DNA of 64,000 bases from Wenzhouxiangella sp. XN201 (GCF_011008905.1 NZ_JAAIVI010000017.1:1116001-1180000); one strand, 5' to 3'; positions 8,170 through 16,804 are shown, counted from the stretch's first letter. Notes: generated by a model not told the origin, from the sequence alone. Numbers and translations are program-made.

Positions 8170-9267
8170 ATGACGCAGCGCTTTTATCTCGAAAGCTCGG
8201 GCAAGGATTCCAATCTACCTCGCCATGTGAGTCTGGACGAGTTCCCCGCCACGATTGGCCGGCATCCCGACTGCGCGGTCCAGCTTTCGGTCGACCGGCT
8301 TTCGCGCCTGCACGCGCAGCTCGATCGGGATGGCAAGGCCCTGATTGTCCAGGATCTGGGCAGTACCAACGGCACCTTCGTCAATCACCGGCGCGTGATT
8401 GAACCGACGCGGCTGCACGTCGGTGATGTCCTTCACCTGGCCGACCATGAGTTCAGGCTGATGGCCGATGACCAGATATCGGACCAGCGCGGCATCAGGA
8501 CCGGCGAGGAGACCGTGGTTGGTATGGCGGCATTGCCGCGCGACTTTCCGCTGCACATGCCGGCTTTTTTCGACCTGCTTGAGAACGAGCGCGTGACTGG
8601 TTTCGGACAGGCGATCGTCACCGCGGAAGGAGATCCCTTCGCCATCGAACTGCTCGGGCGCAGCCAGCATCCCCAGCTCGATCAGGGACCGGGCCAGCTA
8701 TTTGCCCTGGCTGCTGCGCTCAACACCGAGGTGCGCCTGAGCCGACTGCTGCGGCGTTCCAGTTTTGCCGAAGCTGCCCGGGTGGGCTTGACTCAGCCGT
8801 TGTTTTTCAACAACCACCCGGCCGAATGTGAGGACATGCCGGCCTTGATGGATGAACTGCAGGATCTGCGACAGGAATATCCCGATCTGGAGCTGGTGTT
8901 CGAGGTCCACGAATCGGCGGTCACCGACCTGGGTGCCATGGCGGAGGTCAAGCAGGAGCTGGAACGCCTGAATATTCGCCTGGCTTACGATGATTTTGGC
9001 GCCGGTCAAGCCCGGCTGCTGGAGCTGGTCGAAGTGCCGCCGGACTTTCTCAAGTTCGACATGAGCCTGATCCGCGACTTGAGTGGTCGCGAATCGCCGC
9101 GCTATCGACTGCTTGATGATCTCAACCGGATGATATCCGGTATGGGCGTTTCCACCTTGATCGAAGGGGTGGAAGAAGAACAAACGGCTGAACTATGCCG
9201 CGAAATCGGCATCGATCTGATGCAGGGTTTTTTCTACGGCCGACCCAGGCCCCTGACAGACTTCTGA
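8170..9267 (+). CDS. FHA-EAL protein: phosphothreonine-binding domain fused to c-di-GMP phosphodiesterase domain
   Basis: Likely a cytoplasmic signalling enzyme; 365 residues with no membrane segment. The N-terminal FHA domain (about 20-100) has the pThr-binding residues Arg31 (IGRH), Ser45/His48 (RLSRLHA) and Asn67 (GSTNGTF). The EAL domain (about 128-360) keeps the known metal and catalytic positions: Glu160 (IELL, so the EAL motif reads ELL), Asn214/215, Glu245, Asp274-Asp275 (YDDFGAG), Lys295, Glu332 and Gln352 (MQGFFYGRP). Phosphodiesterase activity is therefore plausible despite the altered motif. ATG 8170 is preferred, with GGGGA just upstream, over in-frame starts that run into the bfd promoter. 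It is divergent from bfd. A partner kinase could be the Ser/Thr kinase at 33356, but nothing here proves that. Confidence 0.88.
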   Translation: MTQRFYLESSGKDSNLPRHVSLDEFPATIGRHPDCAVQLSVDRLSRLHAQLDRDGKALIVQDLGSTNGTFVNHRRVIEPTRLHVGDVLHLADHEFRLMADDQISDQRGIRTGEETVVGMAALPRDFPLHMPAFFDLLENERVTGFGQAIVTAEGDPFAIELLGRSQHPQLDQGPGQLFALAAALNTEVRLSRLLRRSSFAEAARVGLTQPLFFNNHPAECEDMPALMDELQDLRQEYPDLELVFEVHESAVTDLGAMAEVKQELERLNIRLAYDDFGAGQARLLELVEVPPDFLKFDMSLIRDLSGRESPRYRLLDDLNRMISGMGVSTLIEGVEEEQTAELCREIGIDLMQGFFYGRPRPLTDF

Positions 9268-9273
9268 TTCCAG

Positions 9274-10293
9274 CTACCACCACAGCGAAAAAGACAGCGC
9301 TCCGTAGCTGGTGCTCTCTTTCTGACGAATGAACTCGCGTGAGCGCCAGACGTGGGTGTATGCCATTCGGAATGGTCCGCTGGTATAGACGAATCCGCTG
9401 AATATCTCCCCCACTTCGCGTTCCCGCGACACGCCTTCGGTACCCCCGAAAGTATTGCCTTCAAGGAATAAATTGCGGAAAACTCGCCGCCCTTCGATGC
9501 CGGTATAGAAGTACCAGGAAGTCGAACGGCTGGGCGTGAAGTAGCTGCCACCGGACACGGCTGGCGTAATGCGCGGCGGACCGTAGCCGGGCGTGAGATT
9601 GTAACCGGCACGTAAGAACGCCCCCATTGACGCGTGCGTGTGCGCATTGCCCAGAGCCACGCCTCCGAGCCAGGTGGCATCGATGCCCGGACCTTCTTCA
9701 CTATTGGTACTGAAGATTCTCCGGAATCGATCGTAGCCGAGCTGCAAAGTGGCCTCGTTGCGGATCTGGTGCTCCCAGCCGACCGGTTCCGGAGAGTCGA
9801 TTGCGGAATGGATGACCTTCTGGACGCCTTCACCCTGCGCCCAGGGCCCGACCAGCCCCAGCCCGACGTGCACCCGGTCGGAACCATGCTTGCTCAGCGT
9901 TCCGGTGGCGAACTGGACGTTGAGCCAACCTGCATAGGGGCGATCATCGGGCGGCAGGGCCGGGTTTTCGATATCGGCCGGCGTGTAGAGATTATGGTTG
10001 ATTGACAGGCGATAGGGCAGGGCGTCGGCGTCGTCAATACCCGGAAACCGCCGCGCAACCCGGGCCAGCCAGCTCGGTGGTGTACGAACCTGACCCACGC
10101 GTGAGAGGCGGATGCCGTTGGTGTAGTAGCGGTCTTCTCCCACGAACAGGTCGTTTTCATACTCGATCACCCAGATGGCGTGATCTTCGAGATTGTTGTT
10201 GTCTTCATTGAAGGGCTCGCCTGCTGCGGACGCCGAGGCCGAGGCGGTGAGAACAACAGCCACTAGCGCCCAGGACTTAAAGCACCTGGTCAA
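9274..10293 (-). CDS. lpxR: LpxR-family lipid A 3'-O-deacylase, outer-membrane beta-barrel
   Basis: Outer-membrane enzyme that removes the 3'-acyloxyacyl chain of lipid A in characterised relatives. The 339 residues have a signal peptide (about 1-23, ASASASA) and the family core YENDLF with Asn47-Asp48, then YYTNGIRLS and DRPYAGWL. The GLVGPWAQGEGVQ...H region gives a candidate catalytic His162. The sequence ends SFSLWW, with the terminal aromatic typical of barrel proteins. The start is TTG 10293, with a strong GGAGG six bases upstream; it overlaps the end of ccmI by 17 bases, so it is translationally coupled to the cytochrome-c maturation operon. Confidence 0.85.
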   Translation of the reverse strand: MTRCFKSWALVAVVLTASASASAAGEPFNEDNNNLEDHAIWVIEYENDLFVGEDRYYTNGIRLSRVGQVRTPPSWLARVARRFPGIDDADALPYRLSINHNLYTPADIENPALPPDDRPYAGWLNVQFATGTLSKHGSDRVHVGLGLVGPWAQGEGVQKVIHSAIDSPEPVGWEHQIRNEATLQLGYDRFRRIFSTNSEEGPGIDATWLGGVALGNAHTHASMGAFLRAGYNLTPGYGPPRITPAVSGGSYFTPSRSTSWYFYTGIEGRRVFRNLFLEGNTFGGTEGVSREREVGEIFSGFVYTSGPFRMAYTHVWRSREFIRQKESTSYGALSFSLWW

Positions 10294-11278
10294 TGTGCAC
10301 CTCCGCCTGCATGTTGTCGCGGATTGGCAGGATAGCCGAACGGCCTTCCAGATCGCCGTCGGCCGCTCTGGCGTCCCCGCTGAACGAAACCCGGGCGGTA
10401 ACGATGACGGCCTCGACAGAACCGATGCCCCTTCCGGCCATCATGGCATCGCTCTCGTCGATCGTGACCGTCACGGGCAGGTCGCCCGCCTGCAATCGCC
10501 GAACAGCCAGCGGCACGTTCGGGCCGTTGGCCTCGCGCACAACGACGTAAAGCACTTCACTGCCGTCGAGGCGCTGTGCCAGTGCCTCGTCAATGCTGAT
10601 TTCAAGTTGCAGGAGTGGTCCTTCGAGCGCATCAGCTGGCTCACTGACCAGGCCGGAATGTGATTTTGCCCGGGCCAGATAGTCGTCGACCGTAGCGCGC
10701 ACGCTGCTGCCCGGCTCGAGCGTGCTTGCCAGGGTATCCAGTCGCTCGATGGCGATCGGCCAGTCCCCACGCTGGAAGGCATCCAGACCCAGAAGCCACA
10801 GAGCCTTCTGGTTCGGCTCGTCCTCCACGGCGGTCAGCAGCAACTGCCGGGCTTCATCGGGTAGCTCAGGCTGGCCGGAGGCGAACAGCAGGGTCTCGGC
10901 CAGTTCGGCGCGGAGGAAATTGCTGTTCTCGTCGATATAGAGCGCGCGCCGGAAGGCGTGTTCGGCCGAGTCAAATTCCTCCAGACGTTTGTAGGCCAGG
11001 CCGAGCCGGGTCCAGTGCTCGGCCTGATCGGGCTCTTCGAGGGCCCGACCGGCCAGATCACCCAACGCGGATCGAATCTGGCCCGCTTCTCCCGTATCGG
11101 GATCAATGGCCGACGGCGTGCCGATTGAGAGGTACAGGCCCAGCGCGGCCAGGGGAACGGCCAGCACGAGGCCTATTAGCAGGGCGCGCGATTGGCGCCC
11201 TCGCAGTGGCAGCACGATGAAGCCGAGCGCCAGCAGCACCGCGCCGAGAGCGGTGAACAAAAAGACCGGTTGACTCAA
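10277..11278 (-). CDS. ccmI: Cytochrome c biogenesis protein CcmI (TPR)
   Basis: Membrane-anchored apocytochrome c chaperone of the System I haem ligation complex; it corresponds to the C-terminal half of E. coli CcmH. The 333 residues have two membrane segments near the N terminus (about 4-20 and 33-50) and a periplasmic TPR region (about 75-210; HWTRLGLAYKRLEEFDSAEHAFRRAL in part). A C-terminal beta-rich domain follows (about 225-333). TTG 11278 is chosen because it shares TTGA with the ccmH stop, as in the other junctions. A farther in-frame start would overlap ccmH by 80 bases. Confidence 0.85.
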   Translation of the reverse strand: MSQPVFLFTALGAVLLALGFIVLPLRGRQSRALLIGLVLAVPLAALGLYLSIGTPSAIDPDTGEAGQIRSALGDLAGRALEEPDQAEHWTRLGLAYKRLEEFDSAEHAFRRALYIDENSNFLRAELAETLLFASGQPELPDEARQLLLTAVEDEPNQKALWLLGLDAFQRGDWPIAIERLDTLASTLEPGSSVRATVDDYLARAKSHSGLVSEPADALEGPLLQLEISIDEALAQRLDGSEVLYVVVREANGPNVPLAVRRLQAGDLPVTVTIDESDAMMAGRGIGSVEAVIVTARVSFSGDARAADGDLEGRSAILPIRDNMQAEVHIDQVL

Positions 11279-11691
11279 AGCGCCTGTCTCCGTTTGCGAA
11301 TGACGATCAGGGCGGCGATCAGGCCGATGACCAGAAGCACGATTGGCCCGCCCCACAACAGCAGGGTGTGGCCGGCCAGGGGTGGCCGGTAGAGGACATA
11401 GTTGCCATAGCGCTCGACCATGAAGTTGCGGATTTCCTGGTCGCTGCGGTTGTCCTGGAGCATGCGAAACAGCTCTTCACGCAGATCACGGGCGAGCGGG
11501 GCATCGGAGTCGGCCAGCGACTGATTCTGGCAGACGGTGCAGCGCAGCTCTTCGGCCAGGGCCTTGAAGCGCTGTTCCTGCAATTCCGACTCGAACGGAT
11601 AGGGCTCGATCGCCGACCCCAGCGCCAGCAGCGGCACAAGGACCAGCACCACCGCCCACTTACAACTTGCAACTGGCAACTGACAACTCAC
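11275..11691 (-). CDS. ccmH: Cytochrome c maturation thiol reductase CcmH
   Basis: Periplasmic, membrane-anchored CxxC protein that reduces apocytochrome haem-binding cysteines. The 138 residues include the family motif LRCTVCQNQS with Cys51 and Cys54, and a C-terminal membrane helix (about 108-128) ending in KRRQAL. The start is GTG 11691, sharing GTGA with the ccmG stop and preceded by GGAGG at about 4 bases. The first dozen codons (MSCQLPVASCK) lie inside a heptamer repeat (11658-11692), so the n-region of the signal peptide is repeat-derived and carries two unexpected cysteines. The hydrophobic core AVVLVLVPLLALGSA follows. Confidence 0.88.
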   Translation of the reverse strand: MSCQLPVASCKWAVVLVLVPLLALGSAIEPYPFESELQEQRFKALAEELRCTVCQNQSLADSDAPLARDLREELFRMLQDNRSDQEIRNFMVERYGNYVLYRPPLAGHTLLLWGGPIVLLVIGLIAALIVIRKRRQAL

Positions 11692-11692
11692 T
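11658..11692. repeat. Five heptanucleotide tandem repeats spanning the ccmG/ccmH junction
   Basis: Contiguous 7-bp units on the + strand: ACTTACA (11658), ACTTGCA (11665), ACTGGCA (11672), ACTGACA (11679) and ACTCACT (11686). The array contains the ccmG stop and ccmH start (GTGA overlap, 11688-11691) and encodes roughly the first 12 residues of CcmH in the other orientation. Confidence 0.85.
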
Positions 11693-12224
11693 CTGCCTCC
11701 GCCTGCATTTCCATGATCCGCCGCAGCAGCTCGTCGAATACCGTCGCATCGATCGGCCCGATGTGCTTGTGGCGAATGATGCCACGGTGATCGATCAGGA
11801 AGGTCTCGGGGGCACCGTAGACACCCAGGTCGATAGCGACGCGGCCCTCGTAGTCGACCAGATGAAAGTCCCAGGCATCGCCAAAGCGCTCGATCCACTC
11901 GAGTGCGTCGGCGCGCTCGTCCTTCCAATTGAAGCCAACCAGTGGAATCCCGGCCTCCTGTCCAAGACGCTCGACGAAGGGGTGCTCGACCCGGCAGGCC
12001 CAGCACCAGCTGCCCCAGACGTTGAGGATGAAGGGCTCGCCGAGCAGTTCGTCGCGCGTTCGCACAGTATCCGGGTCGTGCAGGCCGGGCAGACTGAAGT
12101 CCGGTACCGGCTTGCCGATCAGCGGCGACTGAACCAGCTTGCGTTCGTCGCCGGTCTGCAGTCCGGCAATCAGCAACGCAACCAGTCCGGCGAATACGAT
12201 CAGCGGGATGAGCAGTCGGATCAT
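11688..12224 (-). CDS. ccmG: Thiol:disulfide interchange protein CcmG/DsbE
   Basis: Periplasmic, membrane-tethered thioredoxin-fold protein that supplies reductant to CcmH/apocytochrome c. The 178 residues have an N-terminal anchor (about 3-21), the DsbE leader GKPVPDFSLPGL, and the active site WGSWCWACRVEHP with Cys74 and Cys77. The cis-proline segment is YGAPETFLID. The CWAC spacing residues differ from the common CPTC/CAAC, but the CxxC itself is intact. It overlaps ccmF and ccmH by 4 bases each. Confidence 0.94.
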   Translation of the reverse strand: MIRLLIPLIVFAGLVALLIAGLQTGDERKLVQSPLIGKPVPDFSLPGLHDPDTVRTRDELLGEPFILNVWGSWCWACRVEHPFVERLGQEAGIPLVGFNWKDERADALEWIERFGDAWDFHLVDYEGRVAIDLGVYGAPETFLIDHRGIIRHKHIGPIDATVFDELLRRIMEMQAEAE

Positions 12225-14185
12225 GCGCCGGCCTCTACCGTTCGGGCCGGGCTCGTTTGCCTGCTCTCGCGCCGAGCCAGTTGGCGGTAGCGGCGATCAC
12301 TGGCCGCCAGCAGGCCGCCCAGGCCGATAAGCACGGCGCCGCCCCAGATCCAGCGCACGAAGGGCTTGACGTGTACCCGCACGCTCCAGGCGCCGCTCTG
12401 GCCGAGCGGCTCGCCCAGGGCGATATAAAGATCGCGGAACACGCCCGGTTTTAGCGCCACCTGGGTCATGACCTGGCCGCCGCGATGGTAGCGTCGTTTC
12501 TGCGGATTCATCTCGGCCACTTCGCGCTCGCCGCGCCAGATCGTGAATCGGGCTTCGTCGGCACGCCAGTTGGGTCCCTTGACCTGCACCACTTCATGGA
12601 GCTCGAACCGGTAGCCCGATGCTTCCACGCTCTCGCCCGGAGCGATGCGAATGTCGCGCTCGAAGGTGGTCGACTCGACCATGGCCGCGCCGATCAGGAA
12701 TACACCGGCGCCGGCATGAGCAAGCATCATCCCGAGTTGGCTACGCGCCAGGCCGGAGCGGCCAGCCCGCCCGGTTCGCAAGCCCCAGGCGAGGGCGCCG
12801 GCAATCAGCCAGAAACCGCCGATCCAGCCGGTGACCGCGCGCAGGTTCCAGGCGCCGAGCAAGGCACTCACAGCCAGCCCGGCGGCGACTGCGCCCAGCG
12901 CGGTCCAGACCAGGGGTCGGACGATGCGCTTGAACTCGTCGCGTTTCCAGCGCGTGAAGGGCCCCAGGGGCAGCAGCAGCACGACTGGTGTCATCAGCAT
13001 GACGAACATGGCGCCGAAATAAGGCGGCCCGACGGAGATCTGGCCCCAGCCCATGAAGTCGATGATGAGCGGATAGAGCGTACCCAGCAGCACCATGGCG
13101 GCAGACACCGTGAAGAACACGTTGTTGAGCAGGAGGGCCGATTCGCGACTGATCCAGTCGAATCCCTCGCCGGTCATGATGCGCGGCGCGCGCAGGGCGT
13201 AGAGCAGCAGGGCACCGCCGGTGACCACGCCCATGAAGGCGAGAATGAACAGGCCGCGTTCGGGGTCGTTGGCGAATGCGTGTACCGATGTGAGTACGCC
13301 GGAACGGACCAGGAAGGTGCCCAGCAAAGACATCGAGAAAGCGGCGATCGACAGCAGCACCGTCCAGGCCGGGAAGGCGCCGCGCTTTTCAGTGACGGCC
13401 TGGGTGTGAATCAGGGCCGTGCCGATCAGCCAGGGGATGAAGGAGGCGTTCTCGACCGGATCCCAGAACCACCAGCCGCCCCAGCCGAGTTCGTAGTAGG
13501 CCCACCAGGAGCCCAGCGCGATGCCGAAGGTCAAAAAGGCCCAGGCCGCCAGTGTCCAGGGACGGGCCCAGCGCACCCAGTCGCGCTCGACCTTGCCGCC
13601 GATCAGCCCGGCAATGGCAAAGGCGAACGCCACCGCGAAACCGACATAGCCCATGTAGAGCAGGGGCGGGTGGAAAATCATGCCCGGGTCCTGCAGCAAC
13701 GGGTTGAGGTCGCGGCCGTCGATGGGACCCGGAAGGATACGCTCGAAGGGATTGGAGGTGAGCAGGATGAACAACAGGAAGCCGACCGACACGAACCCCA
13801 TCACGGCCAGCACGCGCGCAACGAAGTGTTTCGGCAGCGAGCGCGAGAAAACTGCCACCGCCAGGGTCCAGCCGCCGAGCAGCAGCATCCAGAGCAGGAG
13901 GGAGCCCTCGTGGCTGCCCCATACCGCGGTCAGGCGGTAGTACCAGGGCAGCAGCAGGTTGGAATGCATGGCCACGTAGGTGACCGTGAAATCGTGCTGC
14001 ATGAAGGCGGTGGCCAGCGCGGCGAAGGCGCCGGCCAGGAACACGAATTGCCCGGTCGCCAGCGACGGCGCCAGCTTCATCAGGGCGTCGTTACCGCGCC
14101 AGGCGCCCACCATCGGCAGGCTGGCCAGCAGCGCGGCCAGAATCAGGGCCAGGATCAGGAACAGTTGGCCGAGTTCGGCGATCAT
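12221..14185 (-). CDS. ccmF: Haem lyase subunit CcmF
   Basis: Large integral membrane component of the CcmF-CcmH-CcmI haem ligase that attaches haem to CxxCH motifs of apocytochromes. The 654 residues are of usual length with about 15 membrane segments. The WWD haem-handling domain is GWGGWWFWDPVENASFIPWL (about residues 236-255). A long periplasmic loop lies near the C terminus, and the last helix is followed by a basic tail. ATGA overlaps occur at both ends (with ccmE and ccmG). Confidence 0.96.
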   Translation of the reverse strand: MIAELGQLFLILALILAALLASLPMVGAWRGNDALMKLAPSLATGQFVFLAGAFAALATAFMQHDFTVTYVAMHSNLLLPWYYRLTAVWGSHEGSLLLWMLLLGGWTLAVAVFSRSLPKHFVARVLAVMGFVSVGFLLFILLTSNPFERILPGPIDGRDLNPLLQDPGMIFHPPLLYMGYVGFAVAFAFAIAGLIGGKVERDWVRWARPWTLAAWAFLTFGIALGSWWAYYELGWGGWWFWDPVENASFIPWLIGTALIHTQAVTEKRGAFPAWTVLLSIAAFSMSLLGTFLVRSGVLTSVHAFANDPERGLFILAFMGVVTGGALLLYALRAPRIMTGEGFDWISRESALLLNNVFFTVSAAMVLLGTLYPLIIDFMGWGQISVGPPYFGAMFVMLMTPVVLLLPLGPFTRWKRDEFKRIVRPLVWTALGAVAAGLAVSALLGAWNLRAVTGWIGGFWLIAGALAWGLRTGRAGRSGLARSQLGMMLAHAGAGVFLIGAAMVESTTFERDIRIAPGESVEASGYRFELHEVVQVKGPNWRADEARFTIWRGEREVAEMNPQKRRYHRGGQVMTQVALKPGVFRDLYIALGEPLGQSGAWSVRVHVKPFVRWIWGGAVLIGLGGLLAASDRRYRQLARRESRQTSPARTVEAGA

Positions 14186-14631
14186 CGTCCGGAAGCCTCC
14201 GCCGGATGGCCGGCCTCTTCGAGTGAGCGCATCACCTCCGGGGGCATATAGGTCTCGTCGTGGCGCGCGAGAACCTCATGGGCATGGAAGTGGCCCGATT
14301 CGTCGAGACTGCCGTGGGCGATCACGCCCTGGCCTTCGCGGAACAAGTCGGGCAGGATGCCTTCGAAGCTCACGGGAACATCGTGGCGACCATCGGTGAC
14401 CGTGAAGTACACCGCCAGGCTGTCCTGATCGCGTTCGACGGAACCAGCCGCGACCAGGCCGCCGAGGCGGATCTGCTTGTCCGGTGGGGCCATGTTGGCA
14501 TGCACGTCAGTGGGGCTGACAAAGTAGAGCATGTTGTCGTTGAGCGCGGTGAAGGCCACCGCGGCGGCGGTACCGACGCCGACCAGGATGAGGGCCACCA
14601 CGGCCAGTCGCTTCTTACGCGTTGGGGTCAT
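14182..14631 (-). CDS. ccmE: Periplasmic haem chaperone CcmE
   Basis: Binds haem covalently and carries it from CcmC to CcmF. The 149 residues have an N-terminal membrane anchor (about 8-28), an OB-fold core (RLGGLV, YFVSP, VSFEGILPDLFREGQGVI) and the haem-binding His124 with Tyr128 in LARHDETYMPPEV. This is the classic His type, not the Cys variant. It overlaps ccmD by 17 bases and ccmF by 4. Confidence 0.95.
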   Translation of the reverse strand: MTPTRKKRLAVVALILVGVGTAAAVAFTALNDNMLYFVSPTDVHANMAPPDKQIRLGGLVAAGSVERDQDSLAVYFTVTDGRHDVPVSFEGILPDLFREGQGVIAHGSLDESGHFHAHEVLARHDETYMPPEVMRSLEEAGHPAEASGR

Positions 14632-14785
14632 CGTATTTTCCGGTTTTCAGGGCGAGTTCTTCACGCAGTTCGGCCAGGATGCGCCGCCGCCTGAGCAGGG
14701 GCTGCAGGAACTGCCAGCCGATGACCACGGCGAACAAGGCATAACTGCTCCAGACATAAAAGGCATAGTCGAGTTCGGGAATCAT
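14615..14785 (-). CDS. ccmD: Small haem-exporter subunit CcmD
   Basis: Small membrane protein that stabilises CcmE release from the CcmABC complex. I translated it directly: 56 residues starting MIPELDYAFYVWSSYALFAV, one membrane helix (about 10-28), then a highly basic RRRRILAELREE segment on the cytoplasmic side. That is the usual CcmD layout (F-x-x-Y/W-x-x-Y-x-x-F aromatic spacing before a basic helix). The ATG shares ATGA with the ccmC stop, and its end overlaps ccmE by 17 bases. Confidence 0.92.
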   Translation of the reverse strand: MIPELDYAFYVWSSYALFAVVIGWQFLQPLLRRRRILAELREELALKTGKYDDPNA

Positions 14786-15537
14786 GAGCGCGCTCCGATG
14801 ACGTCGTGAATCCAGTGCTTGCGTCGATCCTGATCGAGCAGATCATTGCGGGCGCGGTCGAGCAGGGCGGCGCCGAACATCAGCTTGACGCCGACGGTCA
14901 TCCAGACCAGTGGCGGCAACATGCTCGGGTGCATGCGCGACTCGCCGATCAGGCGGATGGTCGCACCCTGGTGCAGCGTGGTCCACCATTCCACCGAGAA
15001 GTGAATCAGGGGAATGTTGACCAGGCCCACCAATATCAGGATGCAGGCGACGCGCGCACCTTTGCGGCGATCGTCGAAAGCCGCGTACAGGCCCATGATG
15101 CCCAGGTAGATGAACAGCAGCACCAGCATCGAGGTCAGGCGCGCGTCCCAGGCCCACCAGGTGCCCCACATCGGCTTGCCCCAGAGCGAGCCGGTGGCCA
15201 GGCACAGCGCGGTGAAGGCCGCACCGATCGGAGCGGCGGCCATCGCCATGATTTCGACCGTGCGGATGCGCCAGACCAGCGCGATCACCGCGAGCATTGA
15301 CATGATCAGGTAGCCGGCCATGGCTTGCCAGGCCGCCGGCACATGAATGTAGAGGATGCGGAAGCTGTCTCCCTGCTGGTAGTCCGGCGGTACCACGTAC
15401 AGCGCCTGGTAGAGCCCAACCGCTGCGCACACGGCAAAGCCTGCCCACAGCCAGGGCGCGAGCACTCGACATACCGTGTGGAAGAACGGCGGCGAACCGA
15501 GTCTGTGGAATCCGACCTTGAGGCGTTGGAATATCAT
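14782..15537 (-). CDS. ccmC: Haem transporter/handling protein CcmC
   Basis: Membrane protein that loads haem onto CcmE. The 251 residues have six predicted helices and the WWD motif WGTWWAWDARLTSMLVL, flanked by the periplasmic haem-ligand histidines (YIHVPAAW and IHFSVEWWTTLHQG). ATG 15537 is chosen because it shares ATGA with the ccmB stop and gives the family length. A longer in-frame extension upstream lies wholly within ccmB in another frame. Confidence 0.95.
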   Translation of the reverse strand: MIFQRLKVGFHRLGSPPFFHTVCRVLAPWLWAGFAVCAAVGLYQALYVVPPDYQQGDSFRILYIHVPAAWQAMAGYLIMSMLAVIALVWRIRTVEIMAMAAAPIGAAFTALCLATGSLWGKPMWGTWWAWDARLTSMLVLLFIYLGIMGLYAAFDDRRKGARVACILILVGLVNIPLIHFSVEWWTTLHQGATIRLIGESRMHPSMLPPLVWMTVGVKLMFGAALLDRARNDLLDQDRRKHWIHDVIGARS

Positions 15538-16205
15538 TCGATGTTCAGTCTCAATGCAGCGGTGATGGCCAGCGGAGCCAGCGTAGCAGCCAGGATTAAC
15601 AATGCGGTCAGCAGCCCGAGATGCGCCGCGGCCGAGTAGCCCTCGGCGGCCGCCGCGACCGCGCCAGTGGCGAAAATCAACACCGGCACGACCATCGGGA
15701 ACACCAGAATGGACAGCAGCACGCTCCCACGGTTCGTTCCCAGGGTCAGAGCCGCGGCCAGGCCGCCCACCAGGCTGAGAATCGGCGTGCCGATGAGCAG
15801 GCTGAGCATGAGTGTGGGCAGGCCCGCGACTGGAAGATACAGCATTTGGGCTGCCAGCGGCGCGAACAGGATCACTGGCACGCCGGTCACCAGCCAGTGA
15901 CCAAGCAGGCGCGTAAGCACCAGCAGAGTCGGTGCACAGGGCGCCAGCCACCATTGCTCGAGCGTGCCGTCCTCGAGATCGGGCCGGAACAACTGCTCCA
16001 GGGCGAGCAAACTGGCAAGCAACGCCGCCACCCAGATCATGCCCGGCGCGATGCTGGCCAGCAGGTTGGGGCCGGGACCGACGCCCAGCGGAATCAGAAT
16101 CACGACTGCGAACAGGAAGATCAGCGGCATCAGCGATTCGCCGCCATGGCGCAGTGCCAGGCGCAGATCGCGTCGCAGCAGGGCCGGAACCGGTGCCAGG
16201 TTCAT
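15534..16205 (-). CDS. ccmB: Haem exporter membrane permease CcmB
   Basis: Membrane permease of the CcmAB ABC module, which uses ATP to release holo-CcmE. The 223 residues have six hydrophobic segments. Typical CcmB pieces are LRRDLRLALRHGGE at the N terminus, LFRPDLEDGTLEQWWLAP and GGLAAALTLGTNRG. It overlaps ccmA and ccmC by 4 bases each. Confidence 0.94.
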   Translation of the reverse strand: MNLAPVPALLRRDLRLALRHGGESLMPLIFLFAVVILIPLGVGPGPNLLASIAPGMIWVAALLASLLALEQLFRPDLEDGTLEQWWLAPCAPTLLVLTRLLGHWLVTGVPVILFAPLAAQMLYLPVAGLPTLMLSLLIGTPILSLVGGLAAALTLGTNRGSVLLSILVFPMVVPVLIFATGAVAAAAEGYSAAAHLGLLTALLILAATLAPLAITAALRLNIE

Positions 16206-16804
16206 GCTGACACCTCGGGCGACTCGACCGTGAGCGACGCCGGTCTGGAATTCAGTTCGGGCAGGCGTTGATGCGTTGAGAGCACCACTGCGCCGTCGCG
16301 TCCGATGTGCTCGGCGAGCAGTTCGTCGACCAGGGCGCAGCCGGCATCGTCCAGGCTGGCATAAGGCTCGTCGAGCAGCCAGATTGCGGCTGGCGCCACC
16401 AACAGGCCGGCAAGACCCAGGCGCCGTTTCTGGCCGGCCGAGAGCGTGCGGGACGGGCGTAGCCCGAGTCCGGCCAGGCCGACGCGCGCCAGCGCCCGGT
16501 TGTTGTCGAGTCCGCTGCTGGTGGCGCGAAAGCGGCGCCAGAAATCGAGATTCTCGCGGCAGCTCAAGTCACTCTTGAATGCGGACAGATGGCCGAGAAA
16601 AGCCACCGACGCATGCCGGGCGACGGTGCCCGAAGACGGTCTCAGAATGCCGGCCAGCAGGCGCAGCAGGGTCGTCTTGCCGGAGCCGTTGGTGCCGCGT
16701 ACGAGTTGCGCCTGGCCGCCGGTGAGATCGAGATCGACGGGCCGGAAGACCGGCTCCCCGGACCGGGCGAACGTGGCCTGGTGGGCTTCCAGCAGGGTTC
16801 GCAT
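16202..16804 (-). CDS. ccmA: Haem exporter ATPase CcmA
   Basis: ABC ATPase partner of CcmB. The 200 residues show Walker A GTNGSGKTT (Lys43), the ABC signature LSAGQKRRLGLAGLL, Walker B IWLLDEPYASLD and the switch histidine in LSTHQ. ATG 16804 overlaps the stop of the preceding DUF3293 gene by one base (TGATG) and matches the family start. Confidence 0.95.
   Translation of the reverse strand: MRTLLEAHQATFARSGEPVFRPVDLDLTGGQAQLVRGTNGSGKTTLLRLLAGILRPSSGTVARHASVAFLGHLSAFKSDLSCRENLDFWRRFRATSSGLDNNRALARVGLAGLGLRPSRTLSAGQKRRLGLAGLLVAPAAIWLLDEPYASLDDAGCALVDELLAEHIGRDGAVVLSTHQRLPELNSRPASLTVESPEVSA

Noticed and set aside
12485-14251. 588-codon open frame on the + strand across ccmF
   Set aside because: It is antisense to a clear ccmF. 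Its product is Gln/Gly/Glu/Arg-rich with no domain, as expected from GC-rich codon bias on the opposite strand.
15538-15954. In-frame upstream extension of ccmC
   Set aside because: It lies inside ccmB in another frame and has no CcmC similarity; ATG 15537 matches the family.
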